Positions 6,735 to 12,879 are shown, counted from the stretch's first letter. The stretch: DNA of 13,154 nt from Methanosarcina sp. (GCA_013331265.1 DUGS01000128.1:2672-15825), one strand, 5' to 3'. Translations and numbers: made by a program. Notes: generated by a model from the sequence alone, not told the origin.

Positions 6735-6744
6735 ATTATATAAA
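6735..6744 (+). promoter_or_regulatory. TATA box candidate of the DUF1624 gene
   Basis: ATTATATAAA is a good archaeal TATA element. It predicts transcription start near 6765 and a leader of about 45 bases, which carries GGAG (6799-6802) eight bases before the ATG. Confidence 0.6.
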
Positions 6745-6810
6745 ATACTGCTTTCTTTAAAGGAAATTGAAGTATTTAATTAAAGGGATTCAGGCAGTGG
6801 AGAAAGGTTT

Positions 6811-7590
6811 ATGGAAAGGCACTCAAGCCGCTTCTGGGAAATTGATTGTCTGCGGGGTTTAGCCGTAATTTTAATGCTTGCATATCACTTTCTCTATGAC
6901 CTCGATTTTTTCGGGCTTGCTGATCTTGAGTTAAGGTCCGGCACTTTTTTCTATATGGGTAGAGGTGCAGCTTTTCTTTTCATCCTGATATCAGGCACTA
7001 CTCTTTCTATAAGCCGTTCAAGAGACAGCCGTTCAAGAGACCTTGAGAGCAGAATATCAGGAAAGCCTGTGGAAAATTTTCCCAAATATCTTAGAAGAGG
7101 GTTGAGACTATTTTCAATGGGGCTTATAATCACAGGGATAACCTGGATTTTCTTTCCCGGGCAGTATATCCTTTTTGGTATCCTGCATTTTTTCGGAGTA
7201 TCGGCAGTACTTGCCTATCCTTTCCTGAAATACGGAAAAGAAAACCTGCTACTAGGTATCTTTTTTGGGATTATAGGATTCTACCTCAAAAACAGGACTT
7301 TCGGATTTTCTTCTCTTCTCTGGCTGGGCTTAACACCCAAAGGCTTTGTAACCCTTGATTATTTTCCTCTGTTTCCCTGGTTTGGAGTACTTCTTACAGG
7401 GATTTTCCTTGGAAACTCTCTTTATAAAGATGGAAACAGGCAGTTTAAAATCCCTGAAACCGACAAATTCCTGTTTCAGAAACCTTTTTCCGGGATCGGA
7501 AAACATTCCCTCTCTATATATTTTATCCACCAGCCCCTTTTCCTTGGGCTTTTACTCCTGAGCGGGCTCCTTGACCCGGGGATGCTCTGA
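6811..7590 (+). CDS. DUF1624 membrane protein, heparan-alpha-glucosaminide N-acetyltransferase-like
   Basis: A 259-residue multi-pass membrane protein of the PF07786 group, related to the catalytic half of lysosomal HGSNAT. That enzyme moves acetyl groups from cytoplasmic acetyl-CoA across the membrane to sugar amines. Motifs seen are RFWEIDCLRGLAVILMLAYH with Asp12, Arg15 and His26, GRGAAFLFILISG (about 50-62), LHFFGVSAVLAYP, PLFPWFGVLLTG, and the C-terminal GKHSLSIYFIHQP. About seven hydrophobic segments are visible. By analogy it may acetylate an envelope glycan or lipid, but the archaeal substrate is unknown and function transfer is uncertain. A 15-base duplication puts SRSRD twice in a cytoplasmic-looking loop near 68-77. 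It has its own TATA box and ribosome site, so it may be a single-gene unit. Confidence 0.85.
   Translation: MERHSSRFWEIDCLRGLAVILMLAYHFLYDLDFFGLADLELRSGTFFYMGRGAAFLFILISGTTLSISRSRDSRSRDLESRISGKPVENFPKYLRRGLRLFSMGLIITGITWIFFPGQYILFGILHFFGVSAVLAYPFLKYGKENLLLGIFFGIIGFYLKNRTFGFSSLLWLGLTPKGFVTLDYFPLFPWFGVLLTGIFLGNSLYKDGNRQFKIPETDKFLFQKPFSGIGKHSLSIYFIHQPLFLGLLLLSGLLDPGML
7012..7041 (+). repeat. Exact 15-base in-frame tandem duplication in the DUF1624 gene
   Basis: AGCCGTTCAAGAGAC occurs at 7012-7026 and again at 7027-7041. It gives a repeated Ser-Arg-Asp pattern in a charged loop between membrane segments. The frame is preserved, and the perfect identity suggests a young duplication. Confidence 0.9.
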
Positions 7591-7700
7591 ATTTATAGAA
7601 TAAAATTAACTGTCTTCGAACCGTGTTTATCAAGCTTCAAAGGAAACTACAGTTTATTCGGCTTTTTTGGCTAAAAGAGAATTCTAGAAAAAACCAAACC

Positions 7701-7720
7701 AGCTAGTTTTAGCTAGTTTT
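7701..7720 (+). repeat. AGCTAGTTTT in tandem, next to a TATA-like site
   Basis: Two exact copies, 7701-7710 and 7711-7720, run directly into ATATACTATT, a possible TATA element. The position suits a transcription factor or BRE-like role, but this is speculative. Confidence 0.7.
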
Positions 7721-7766
7721 ATATACTATTTAGAGTACCTGATTTTGTATATATTACCCGATTATA

Positions 7767-7859
7767 ATACTGCGATCCATAACCCTGATCACTTATAATT
7801 TAATCCATATGTGATATTAGAATCTGTATCGCAATACTGAGAAACCATATTGTGATACC
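7767..7859. promoter_or_regulatory. Array of related TATTGYGATA-like motifs, possible operators
   Basis: Related elements occur at 7767-7776 (ATACTGCGAT), 7805-7818 (CCATATGTGATATT), 7826-7837 (GTATCGCAATAC, the reverse orientation) and 7845-7859 (CCATATTGTGATACC). Their spacing is about 20-40 bases. The second and fourth are near-direct repeats 40 bases apart. Multiple diverged copies close to a start codon suggest regulator binding sites. Confidence 0.4.
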
Positions 7860-7869
7860 GATCTCACAC

Positions 7870-7900
7870 CTGCTCCTGAAAATAAGCTTTAAAGGAGCAG
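7870..7900 (+). promoter_or_regulatory. Perfect 8-bp stem-loop in the leader of the small membrane-protein gene
   Basis: CTGCTCCT (7870-7877) is the exact reverse complement of AGGAGCAG (7893-7900), with a 15-base loop. No U-run follows, so a terminator is unlikely. The 3' arm contains AAGGAG, a Shine-Dalgarno-like string, but it lies too far from either ATG to be the main site. Confidence 0.5.
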
Positions 7901-7930
7901 AAAGTGTAAAACCAAAAAATGGAGAAAAGA

Positions 7931-8272
7931 ATGTATCTGGAAATTGCAATGCTTGCCTATTTTGTAGTCCTCTTCCTGACAGTTCGGGATATCCGAATTT
8001 TTAAAAGGACAGGTTATATTTCTTACAGGAAAGGTGCACTCAAAGGGCTTGCAGCTTCTTCCCTGGTCCTTATAGGGGCGATTAGCATTGAAGTAAAGCC
8101 GGAAATTGGTCTGCTCATGGTTTTATTCGGGCTTACTGTCAACCGCAAAGGAGCAAGAGAACCTGTGTTCACAAATGCAGGAACAGTTGACCGTTTCCTG
8201 GGAAAAACTGATTATATTAAGGCCAGCAGGTTAAAGAAAAATGGCCAGAAGGCAGGACTCAACAGAAAATAA
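7931..8272 (+). CDS. Small membrane protein of unknown function
   Basis: No family recognised. I place the start at ATG 7931 because GGAG (7921-7924) sits six bases before it. An earlier in-frame ATG at 7919 would add MEKR but has no well-placed ribosome site. The 113-residue product has a hydrophobic N-terminal segment (about 2-18, starting MYLEIAMLAYFVVLFL), a basic loop, a second hydrophobic stretch (about 39-70, in two short blocks), and a basic, Lys/Arg-rich C-terminal tail (about 71-113), likely cytoplasmic. The basic tail could bind nucleic acid or anionic lipid, but that is only a possibility. Codon use matches the neighbours, and the frame is well bounded by a ribosome site and a following U-run terminator. 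It probably forms its own transcript. Confidence 0.75.
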   Translation: MYLEIAMLAYFVVLFLTVRDIRIFKRTGYISYRKGALKGLAASSLVLIGAISIEVKPEIGLLMVLFGLTVNRKGAREPVFTNAGTVDRFLGKTDYIKASRLKKNGQKAGLNRK

Positions 8273-8363
8273 AGGGAAACAGAGGCATGTGGAATTAAAG
8301 AGGTAAAGGTTAAGAGAAATAAACAGAAGAAAAAATATTTAGAGAAAGGGCAGGAGCGTTTTC

Positions 8364-8377
8364 AAAAATATTTTTTT
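8364..8377 (+). terminator. Oligo-T transcript end before the rps17e promoter
   Basis: AAAAATATTTTTTT ends in a run of seven T. Archaeal RNA polymerase often stops at such runs without a strong hairpin. A good TATA box begins only 11 bases later, so one unit seems to end and another begin here. Confidence 0.5.
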
Positions 8378-8387
8378 CACCCCAAAA

Positions 8388-8396
8388 CTTATAAAT
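8388..8396 (+). promoter_or_regulatory. TATA box of the rps17e-dapA-dapB unit, with a long leader
   Basis: CTTATAAAT, preceded by an A-rich BRE-like AAAA, is a good archaeal promoter element. Start of transcription is expected near 8418. That leaves about 195 bases of untranslated leader before the ATG at 8612. No known riboswitch was recognised in it. A ten-codon frame beginning with ATG near 8493 lacks a ribosome site. Confidence 0.55.
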
Positions 8397-8611
8397 CTCA
8401 AGTTACCTATTAGTCGACAAAATCAGTATAGTCAAATTTTTGTATCCAGTTTCCGCTAAATCATTAATCGGAGATAGAAGAAAAACCATATTATGGAACT
8501 GCTTCTTTTCCCGACTTCACGTTAATCAGAATTCATATGGAAACATAGTTGGAAAAACCGCAAAAACTTGAATAACTGGAATAAAAAAACAAACACCCAA
8601 GAGGAGATCTG

Positions 8612-8806
8612 ATGGGAAATATAAGAGAGACAAACATCAAAAGAACCGCACTCGGCCTACTTGAAAACTACAGAGACGTTTTTACAAAGGACTTTGAGAC
8701 CAACAAAGAACTTGTGACAAAGTACACAACCATTGAAAGCAAAATGATTAGAAACAGGGTTGCAGGCTACGTCACAAGGAAAGTTGCACGCATGAAAGTC
8801 TACTGA
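8612..8806 (+). CDS. rps17e: Small-subunit ribosomal protein S17e (eS17)
   Basis: A 64-residue protein matching the archaeal/eukaryotic S17e family in length and pattern: MGNIRETNIKRTA at the start, LLENYRDVFTKDFETNK in the middle, and the conserved SKMIRNRVAGYVTRKV near the end. It binds 16S rRNA in the small ribosomal subunit. Bacteria lack this protein, so it supports an archaeal origin of the window. A strong ribosome site (GAGGAGAT, 8601-8608) precedes the ATG. The gene is followed 60 bases later by dapA on the same strand with no clear promoter between, so they are probably cotranscribed. Confidence 0.97.
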   Translation: MGNIRETNIKRTALGLLENYRDVFTKDFETNKELVTKYTTIESKMIRNRVAGYVTRKVARMKVY

Positions 8807-8866
8807 GAAGTATACTGAATGAATAGATGAAGAACTAATTTCCGGGAAACAGGCAGGGATATCTAT

Positions 8867-9742
8867 ATGTTTGAAGGAACAATGCCTGCCCTGATCACTC
8901 CTTTTACTAAAGATGACAGGATTGATAGGGAAGGCCTACAAAGAAATATAGCATTTGTTGAAGATGGAGGGGTTTCAGGAATCGTGCCCTGTGGCACAAC
9001 CGGAGAATCGGCAACCCTTTCCGCAGCGGAGCATGAAGAAGTAATAGACATCGCAGTGGAGTGCGCAAAGGTCCCTGTGATTGCAGGAACAGGATCAAAC
9101 AACACAGGAGAAGCCCTCCAGTTCACAAAACACGCTGCAGATGCTGGTGTTGACGGTGTACTTCTTATTTCTCCCTATTACAATAAGCCAAATCCTGCAG
9201 GTCTTCTTGCCCACTTCAAGAAAATTGCAGAGGCAGTAGATATCCCTATGATCCTCTACAATGTCCCATCCAGGACAGGGCAGGATATGCCTGTAGATGT
9301 GATTACCAAACTTGCAAAGGTAGAAAACATCGTAGGAATCAAAGAAGCCAGCGGAAGCGCCGCCAAAGTTTCTCAGATTCTTGAGCATACTATAGATGAC
9401 GATTTTGTAGTTTTCTCAGGCGAGGACGGACTGACTCTTCCAATCATTTCCATGGGAGGCAGAGGAGTCATTTCGGTTGTTGCAAACATTGTACCTGACA
9501 AAATGTCGGGAATGGTAAATGCAGCCCTCAAAGGAGATTATGAGACTGCAAGAAAGATCCATTTTGAGATAGCACCGCTGACCCGCGCCCTTTTCCTTGA
9601 GACAAACCCGATTCCTGTTAAGAAAGCTGCAGAGCTTGTCGGGCTTGCAAGCGGGCACCTGAGGCTTCCACTTGCTCCAATTAGTGATGCAAATCAGGCA
9701 AAGCTTGTAAATGAACTCAGGAAACTGGGGGTAATGGAATGA
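8867..9742 (+). CDS. dapA: 4-hydroxy-tetrahydrodipicolinate synthase
   Basis: This 291-residue (beta/alpha)8-barrel enzyme condenses pyruvate with aspartate semialdehyde, the first committed step from aspartate to diaminopimelate and lysine. The active site is complete: Thr44-Thr45 in GTTGES, Tyr131 and Arg136 in YNVPSRT, and the Schiff-base Lys159 in GIKEAS. The PYYNKP segment near 105-110 supplies the second conserved tyrosine. Length and start match bacterial and archaeal homologues (MFEGTMPALITPF). The ribosome site is a weak AGGGAT eight bases upstream. The stop overlaps the dapB start in ATGA (9739-9742), so the two consecutive enzymes are translationally coupled. A KDG aldolase or N-acetylneuraminate lyase paralogue is unlikely given the dapB partner. 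No feedback-inhibition site was assessed. Confidence 0.97.
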   Translation: MFEGTMPALITPFTKDDRIDREGLQRNIAFVEDGGVSGIVPCGTTGESATLSAAEHEEVIDIAVECAKVPVIAGTGSNNTGEALQFTKHAADAGVDGVLLISPYYNKPNPAGLLAHFKKIAEAVDIPMILYNVPSRTGQDMPVDVITKLAKVENIVGIKEASGSAAKVSQILEHTIDDDFVVFSGEDGLTLPIISMGGRGVISVVANIVPDKMSGMVNAALKGDYETARKIHFEIAPLTRALFLETNPIPVKKAAELVGLASGHLRLPLAPISDANQAKLVNELRKLGVME

Positions 9743-10530
9743 TCAACGCAGCAGTACTCGGAGCCTGTGGCAGGATGGGCTCTTTAATTATAGAAAACAT
9801 CACCTGTTCCACGAATATGCAGCTTGTAGCCGCTTTTGACATAGGGAATATCGGAAAGGACGCAGGGGAATTTGCTCATGTGGGCAACCTGGGAGTCCAG
9901 ATTTCAGATGTCAAAGACCTGGAAACAGTCCTGAAAAAGACTCAGGCTGATGTCCTTATTGATTTTACTGCGGCCGGGGCAACAGTTGTAAACGCTCCTG
10001 TTGCCGCAAAGTGCGGAGTAAACCTTATAATAGGAACTACAGGCATGAGTCAGGAACAACGGGCAGTAATTGATGAAGCTATCAGGAAAAATCAGGTACG
10101 TGCAGTCATATCTCCCAACTATTCCGTAGGCGTTAACGTCTTTTTCAAGATAGTCAGGGAAGCTGCAAAGTATCTTTCAGATTACGATATTGAAATTATC
10201 GAAGCTCATCACAACCAGAAAAAAGATGCCCCAAGTGGGACCGCTCTTCGCGCAGCTGACGTGATCAGTGAAGCTCTGGGCGGCAAAGAGTACGTATACG
10301 GAAGGGAAGGGATCGCTCCCCGCGGGAAAGAAATCGGCATCCATGCAGTGCGCGGTGGAGATATCACCGGAGACCACACTGTACTCTTTGTAGGAAATTC
10401 CGAAAGGGTTGAAATCCGGCACATGGCTCATTCCCGCCAGATTTTTGCCAAAGGTGCAGTCCGTGCAGCCGAATGGGTCTGCGGACAGAACCCCGGAATT
10501 TATTCAATGGACGATGTGCTCGGCCTCTGA
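9739..10530 (+). CDS. dapB: 4-hydroxy-tetrahydrodipicolinate reductase
   Basis: A 263-residue cytoplasmic enzyme that reduces the dapA product to tetrahydrodipicolinate using NAD(P)H, the second step of the lysine branch. It has the N-terminal nucleotide-binding motif GACGRMG (8-14), the GTTG signature (99-102), SPNYSVGVN (about 125-133), and the catalytic and substrate-binding block EAHHNQKKDAPSGTA, with His157 as the acid-base residue, Lys161, and Gly167-Thr168 holding the substrate. The HSRQIF near the C-terminus is also conserved. Length is normal. The ATG overlaps the dapA stop codon by four bases, so it is translated from the same mRNA. No other lysine gene lies within the window. The last codon and stop fall in a short direct repeat followed by a terminator. 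Confidence 0.97.
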   Translation: MINAAVLGACGRMGSLIIENITCSTNMQLVAAFDIGNIGKDAGEFAHVGNLGVQISDVKDLETVLKKTQADVLIDFTAAGATVVNAPVAAKCGVNLIIGTTGMSQEQRAVIDEAIRKNQVRAVISPNYSVGVNVFFKIVREAAKYLSDYDIEIIEAHHNQKKDAPSGTALRAADVISEALGGKEYVYGREGIAPRGKEIGIHAVRGGDITGDHTVLFVGNSERVEIRHMAHSRQIFAKGAVRAAEWVCGQNPGIYSMDDVLGL

Positions 10531-10556
10531 GCTGATTGAATTTCTGAGCTGATTGA
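10526..10556 (+). repeat. 14-base direct repeat across the dapB stop codon
   Basis: TCTGAGCTGATTGA occurs at 10526-10539 and 10543-10556. The first copy holds the dapB TGA and the second forms part of the terminator stem. The arrangement resembles the stop-spanning repeat at 6661. Confidence 0.85.
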
Positions 10557-10598
10557 GTTAAGCTCATTCAGCCCTATTTTTAATTTTATACTTTTTTT
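10548..10598 (+). terminator. Hairpin and T-runs after dapB
   Basis: GCTGATTGAG (10548-10557) pairs with CTCATTCAGC (10563-10572), ten positions with one T-T mismatch and a five-base loop. T-runs follow at 10577-10581 and 10592-10598. The converging gene on the other strand supports transcript ends in this interval. Confidence 0.8.
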
Positions 10599-10614
10599 GG
10601 ATAATTCTTTTAAA

Positions 10615-10629
10615 CCCCTGCAAAAGGGG
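10615..10629 (-). terminator. Short GC stem after the minus-strand unit, possible terminator
   Basis: CCCCT at 10615-10619 pairs with AGGGG at 10625-10629, with loop GCAAA. Read on the minus strand it lies 37 bases past the stop of the 138-residue gene and is followed only by TTTAAAAG, so the U-tract is weak. Confidence 0.35.
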
Positions 10630-10665
10630 ATCTTTGATAAGGAATTTAAACTCCGCTCCCTTAAT

Positions 10666-11082
10666 TCAAACAGTTATCTCTCCTATGAAAATGGGCCGCC
10701 CTTCCGCATAATCGGAGTAGAGTTCTACTTCAACAGTGTTCCAGGGCTGGATATTCGTACTATAAGTCTCCGTAAACCTGTTGTCAAGTGTAAATTTGAA
10801 GGTATAATCCGCCATTTCAAACCCCGGAATCAGGAACCTGAAGGGTTTGGGATGGTAAACTTCCTCTCCTGCTGAAAGCTCGTATGTTTTGTCGAGTACG
10901 GAATTATTTTTTGAATCATGGATTTCTACTCTGAGTTCATGGACTCCGACATCGTGGTTTCGAACAGAGAAAAGAGGAGTAGGAGGTCCGACTATGAGAT
11001 AGGGGACGACCACAAACAGCGACATGAGTACCAATAACAGAAGAGAAATTCCAAGCATTAAACTTCTTCTAAAACTTCTCAT
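10666..11082 (-). CDS. Small membrane-anchored extracytoplasmic protein
   Basis: No family recognised. The 138-residue product starts with a basic stretch (MRSFRRS) and one strong hydrophobic helix (about 9-32), which acts as an uncleaved anchor or signal. The rest (about 35-138) is a beta-rich outward domain with a pattern like Ig-type folds: RNHDVGVHELRVEIHDS, then LSAGEEV, PFRFLIPG and paired strands to the end. A ribosome site AGGTGA (11090-11095 on the minus strand) lies just before the ATG and overlaps the last TGA of the in-frame continuation of the lipoprotein. It appears to be the last gene of a unit with the lipoprotein and winged-helix regulator upstream. The lipoprotein and this protein would both be outward facing, so they may work together, which is inference only. 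Confidence 0.8.
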   Translation of the reverse strand: MRSFRRSLMLGISLLLLVLMSLFVVVPYLIVGPPTPLFSVRNHDVGVHELRVEIHDSKNNSVLDKTYELSAGEEVYHPKPFRFLIPGFEMADYTFKFTLDNRFTETYSTNIQPWNTVEVELYSDYAEGRPIFIGEITV

Positions 11083-11089
11083 AAAGAAT

Positions 11090-11209
11090 TCACCTGATTG
11101 TTATTACTGAATCTCGATCACTTACATTGAGCAGCTTCAACACTTTTTCCAGTTCTATAGTTTCACTTTCATTGAAAATTTTCCTGCATTCAGTAAAAGA
11201 AAATTTACC
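11090..11209 (-). pseudogene. In-frame continuation of the lipoprotein beyond a TAA (probable lost C-terminus)
   Basis: Reading on past the TAA at 11210-11212, the same frame stays open for 39 codons to a TGA at 11090-11092. The translation begins GKFSF, runs through an amphipathic stretch (IELEKVLKLLNV) and ends DSVITIR. It looks like protein, not random sequence. The TGA lies only seven bases from the next ATG, the tight packing expected of a genuine gene end. A single C-to-T change (CAA to TAA) would account for the break and would restore SLQGKF, which I recall as a common end motif after the GE-VLLYL segment in related extracellular domains. A recent nonsense mutation or a sequencing error are both possible. 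Confidence 0.65.
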
Positions 11210-12217
11210 TTATAAACTCCTGAAGACCACAAAATGCTCCGGATAAATATCTTTAGTAGTCAAATACGTATTTTCCATAAGGTAAAGCAGAACATCTTCC
11301 CCGAGTTCAAATGAAGGTTCGTCTTCCACATCCAGGGAAAGATTTTCGACCATACCTCCCAGAACTATAACAACAACTTCTTCAGAGGGGAAGAAATTTT
11401 TGAGATAGCGATCTACAGAAAAGATAACAGCCCCGTAAATCACATTTTCCCAGTCCATGTTCTCAAAACTTTTCTCAGATAACTTACTGTCAGGAGTGTT
11501 CCACTTCGCAGGTAGAATTTCCTTTACCGAGCCGGTGATGGCAAGATCGTGATTTTTAGCAAGATCATCATGACGCTGGCATTCAACCAGAGAGCCGACT
11601 CTAACAGTCATGGGGGCATCTGGAGCGCTGAAAACTTCAACCAATCCATTTCCAGTGGAAATTCCTGATTCTAAAAGAGAAGAGTTGTTTTCAGCTACCA
11701 CGAAAACACTGACATTATTCGAGCTGATCCGCTCTAACCAGTAAGGTTTTGTGATATCTTCCCCTCCAGAAGTGTGATACTCTGCAAAAAGGGTATATTC
11801 TCCCTGGGGAAGAATCCAGCAACTTGAATCCTGGTTTACCCTCAGGGACTCTCCCGGTTGAAGTTCCACAAGGGCTTCGTTAGTTAATGGGAGCCTTTGA
11901 AGCACACCGCATTCATAAGGTACATAAGAGCCGTTTGAATCCACAAAATTAATGTCATAACTGATCTGTTCCATCAGCTTCCACACATTTATGCTTGTAT
12001 TCCCCGTATTTGTCAGTACAAGCTCGATGTTGAAGGGCTCTCCTTCAGTAACCCGGGTTCTATCGGGTATGAGCGTAAAACTTAGCTCTCCTGTTTGAAC
12101 TTCAGAAGTAGTACTGCCAATGCATCCCGAGCAAAGAATCAAAAAAATAAGAAATGAACAGATCAAAGAAGCTCCTTTATTAATCCCATATCCGCCCTTC
12201 CTTTCCAGATCCAGCAC
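11210..12217 (-). CDS. Lipoprotein with N-terminal Ig-like domain; probably C-terminally truncated
   Basis: The 335-residue product has a hydrophobic signal (about 17-31) ending LCSGC, a lipobox with Cys32 as the likely lipid-bearing residue, so it would be tethered outside the membrane. Residues about 42-150 form a beta-sandwich-like segment (FTLIPDRTRVTEGEPF, TNTGNTSINVW, LQPGESL) similar to Ig/BsuPI-type domains. A second domain follows (about 200-335), with ITGSVKEILPAKWNTPDSK and FELGEDVLLYL, a pattern I associate with small beta-barrel extracellular domains. The TAA appears premature because 39 sense codons follow in the same frame. The start is uncertain. GTG at 12217 lacks a separate ribosome site and gives an unusual acidic leader. 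TTG 17 codons later has AAAGGAG at good spacing but little positive charge. It lies 22 bases after the regulator gene. Confidence 0.8.
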   Translation of the reverse strand: MLDLERKGGYGINKGASLICSFLIFLILCSGCIGSTTSEVQTGELSFTLIPDRTRVTEGEPFNIELVLTNTGNTSINVWKLMEQISYDINFVDSNGSYVPYECGVLQRLPLTNEALVELQPGESLRVNQDSSCWILPQGEYTLFAEYHTSGGEDITKPYWLERISSNNVSVFVVAENNSSLLESGISTGNGLVEVFSAPDAPMTVRVGSLVECQRHDDLAKNHDLAITGSVKEILPAKWNTPDSKLSEKSFENMDWENVIYGAVIFSVDRYLKNFFPSEEVVVIVLGGMVENLSLDVEDEPSFELGEDVLLYLMENTYLTTKDIYPEHFVVFRSL

Positions 12218-12239
12218 CTCTTTTGGAATTTAAAAAGAA

Positions 12240-12638
12240 TCAGTTTTCTATTATGCAGAAATCTTCTTCCTTCCGTCTCATGAGCAGGTCAAAAACTGAT
12301 GCCTCATTGGCATTTTTGCGGCCAGGGACAAGGATTATTATTTTTTCAATTGGCTCGTAGATCTTTATTTTCCGGCCTCTCTGGCTCCATTTTGTCCCTG
12401 AAATTCGTATCAAGTCGACTTCAAGAAGGGAATCCAGATTATATTTGAGAGTATTCAAGCCCAAACCGAGCTCTTCTGCAAGTTCGCCTGCTGACATACC
12501 TCTTGTTTCCAGAAGCTGCAGGATTTTTATTGAATTTGCATTTGAAAGAGTCTGTACCAATTTTCTGGAGTCTTCCGAAAGAAACAGGACTTCCAGGTTT
12601 TTTACTAATTGGTCTTCTTTCTGCACATCATACCTCAT
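12240..12638 (-). CDS. Winged helix-turn-helix transcriptional regulator (ArsR-like)
   Basis: A 132-residue DNA-binding protein. Residues about 32-100 form an archaeal ArsR-type winged helix: a helix at 32-46 (ANSIKILQLLETRG), an HTH at about 49-71 (SAGELAEELGLGLNTLKYNLD, with Leu64-Lys65-Tyr66 in the recognition helix), then a basic wing (SGTKWSQRGRKIKIYEP). The KIKIYEP and IIILVPG strands fit the family's wing and dimer region. No metal-binding Cys pair typical of classic ArsR sensors is seen, although one Cys lies near the C-terminus. GGAG lies five bases before the ATG. The lipoprotein gene begins 22 bases after its stop, so it probably heads an operon and may control it. A divergent HTH gene lies across the 241-base intergenic region. 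Confidence 0.88.
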   Translation of the reverse strand: MRYDVQKEDQLVKNLEVLFLSEDSRKLVQTLSNANSIKILQLLETRGMSAGELAEELGLGLNTLKYNLDSLLEVDLIRISGTKWSQRGRKIKIYEPIEKIIILVPGRKNANEASVFDLLMRRKEEDFCIIEN

Positions 12639-12680
12639 TTTGTCTCCAGAATTAACAACTTATTTTCAGAATAGTTTATC

Positions 12681-12700
12681 TATTAATATATTATTTAATC
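12681..12700 (-). promoter_or_regulatory. TATA region for the minus-strand regulator operon
   Basis: On the minus strand this reads GATTAAATAATATATTAATA. A TATA centre near 12690-12696 predicts transcription start near 12664-12670. That gives a short leader of about 25-32 bases holding the GGAG site, which fits a regulator-operon promoter. Confidence 0.55.
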
Positions 12701-12775
12701 GATATTTTTGTCTGAGAATAAGTTCTAACCTTTTTCAATATATGTTTTATGGCCAGATCATCAAACAATCGTGCA

Positions 12776-12795
12776 AATGTCTCCAGACATTCTGG
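12776..12795. promoter_or_regulatory. Two overlapping palindromes in the divergent promoter region, candidate operator
   Basis: AATGTCT (12776-12782), CC, then AGACATT (12785-12791) is a perfect 7-2-7 inverted repeat. Overlapping it, CCAGA (12783-12787), CAT, then TCTGG (12791-12795) is another perfect inverted repeat. The site is about 60 bases upstream of the TATA box of the + strand HTH gene. Ten bases of it, TGTCTCCAGA (12778-12787), recur at 12641-12650 over the ribosome site of the opposite gene. Confidence 0.5.
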
Positions 12796-12848
12796 CAGAG
12801 ATTAAAAATCTTCAAGCAAAAGACACAAAAAATTAAAGAGATAGAAAG

Positions 12849-12857
12849 CTATATATA
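12849..12857 (+). promoter_or_regulatory. TATA box of the leaderless HTH gene
   Basis: CTATATATA is a near-ideal archaeal TATA box. Its centre lies 26-27 bases before the ATG at 12880, so transcription should start at the first codon or within a base or two of it. Confidence 0.7.
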
Positions 12858-12860
12858 GTC

Positions 12861-12874
12861 AACATCCAGATGTT
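12861..12874. promoter_or_regulatory. Perfect palindrome between TATA box and start codon, candidate operator
   Basis: AACATC (12861-12866), CA, then GATGTT (12869-12874) is an exact 6-2-6 inverted repeat. It lies between the TATA box and the predicted transcription start, where a bound dimer would block polymerase recruitment. Autoregulation by the HTH protein or control by the neighbouring winged-helix protein are both reasonable guesses. Confidence 0.5.
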
Positions 12875-12879
12875 TACTT

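Larger units (their letters stand above)
7591..7930. other. Intergenic leader region with repeats and a hairpin
   Basis: No coding frame is convincing here. A T-run near 7664-7669 may end the upstream transcript. The region then holds a 10-base tandem repeat (7701-7720), TATA-like sites at 7717-7729 and 7792-7800, an array of TATTGTGATA-like motifs (7767-7859), and a perfect stem-loop (7870-7900) just before the next gene. Confidence 0.6.

Noticed and set aside
8493..8525. Ten-codon leader peptide before rps17e
   Set aside because: The nearest GGAG is about 19 bases before its ATG, too far for initiation, and it has no lysine-rich content suggesting attenuation.
10597..10875. Plus-strand 92-codon frame opposite the 138-residue membrane protein
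   Set aside because: It crosses the dapB terminator region and is antisense to a gene with a clear signal/anchor, ribosome site and operon context.
11210..11212. Pyrrolysine readthrough to explain the continued lipoprotein frame
   Set aside because: The internal stop reads TAA on the coding strand; pyrrolysine is inserted at UAG. A nonsense mutation or error explains it more simply.
12445..12858. Plus-strand 137-codon frame opposite the winged-helix gene
   Set aside because: It is antisense to the HTH coding region, then runs through the AT-rich promoter region; composition is not protein-like and no promoter or ribosome site was seen.
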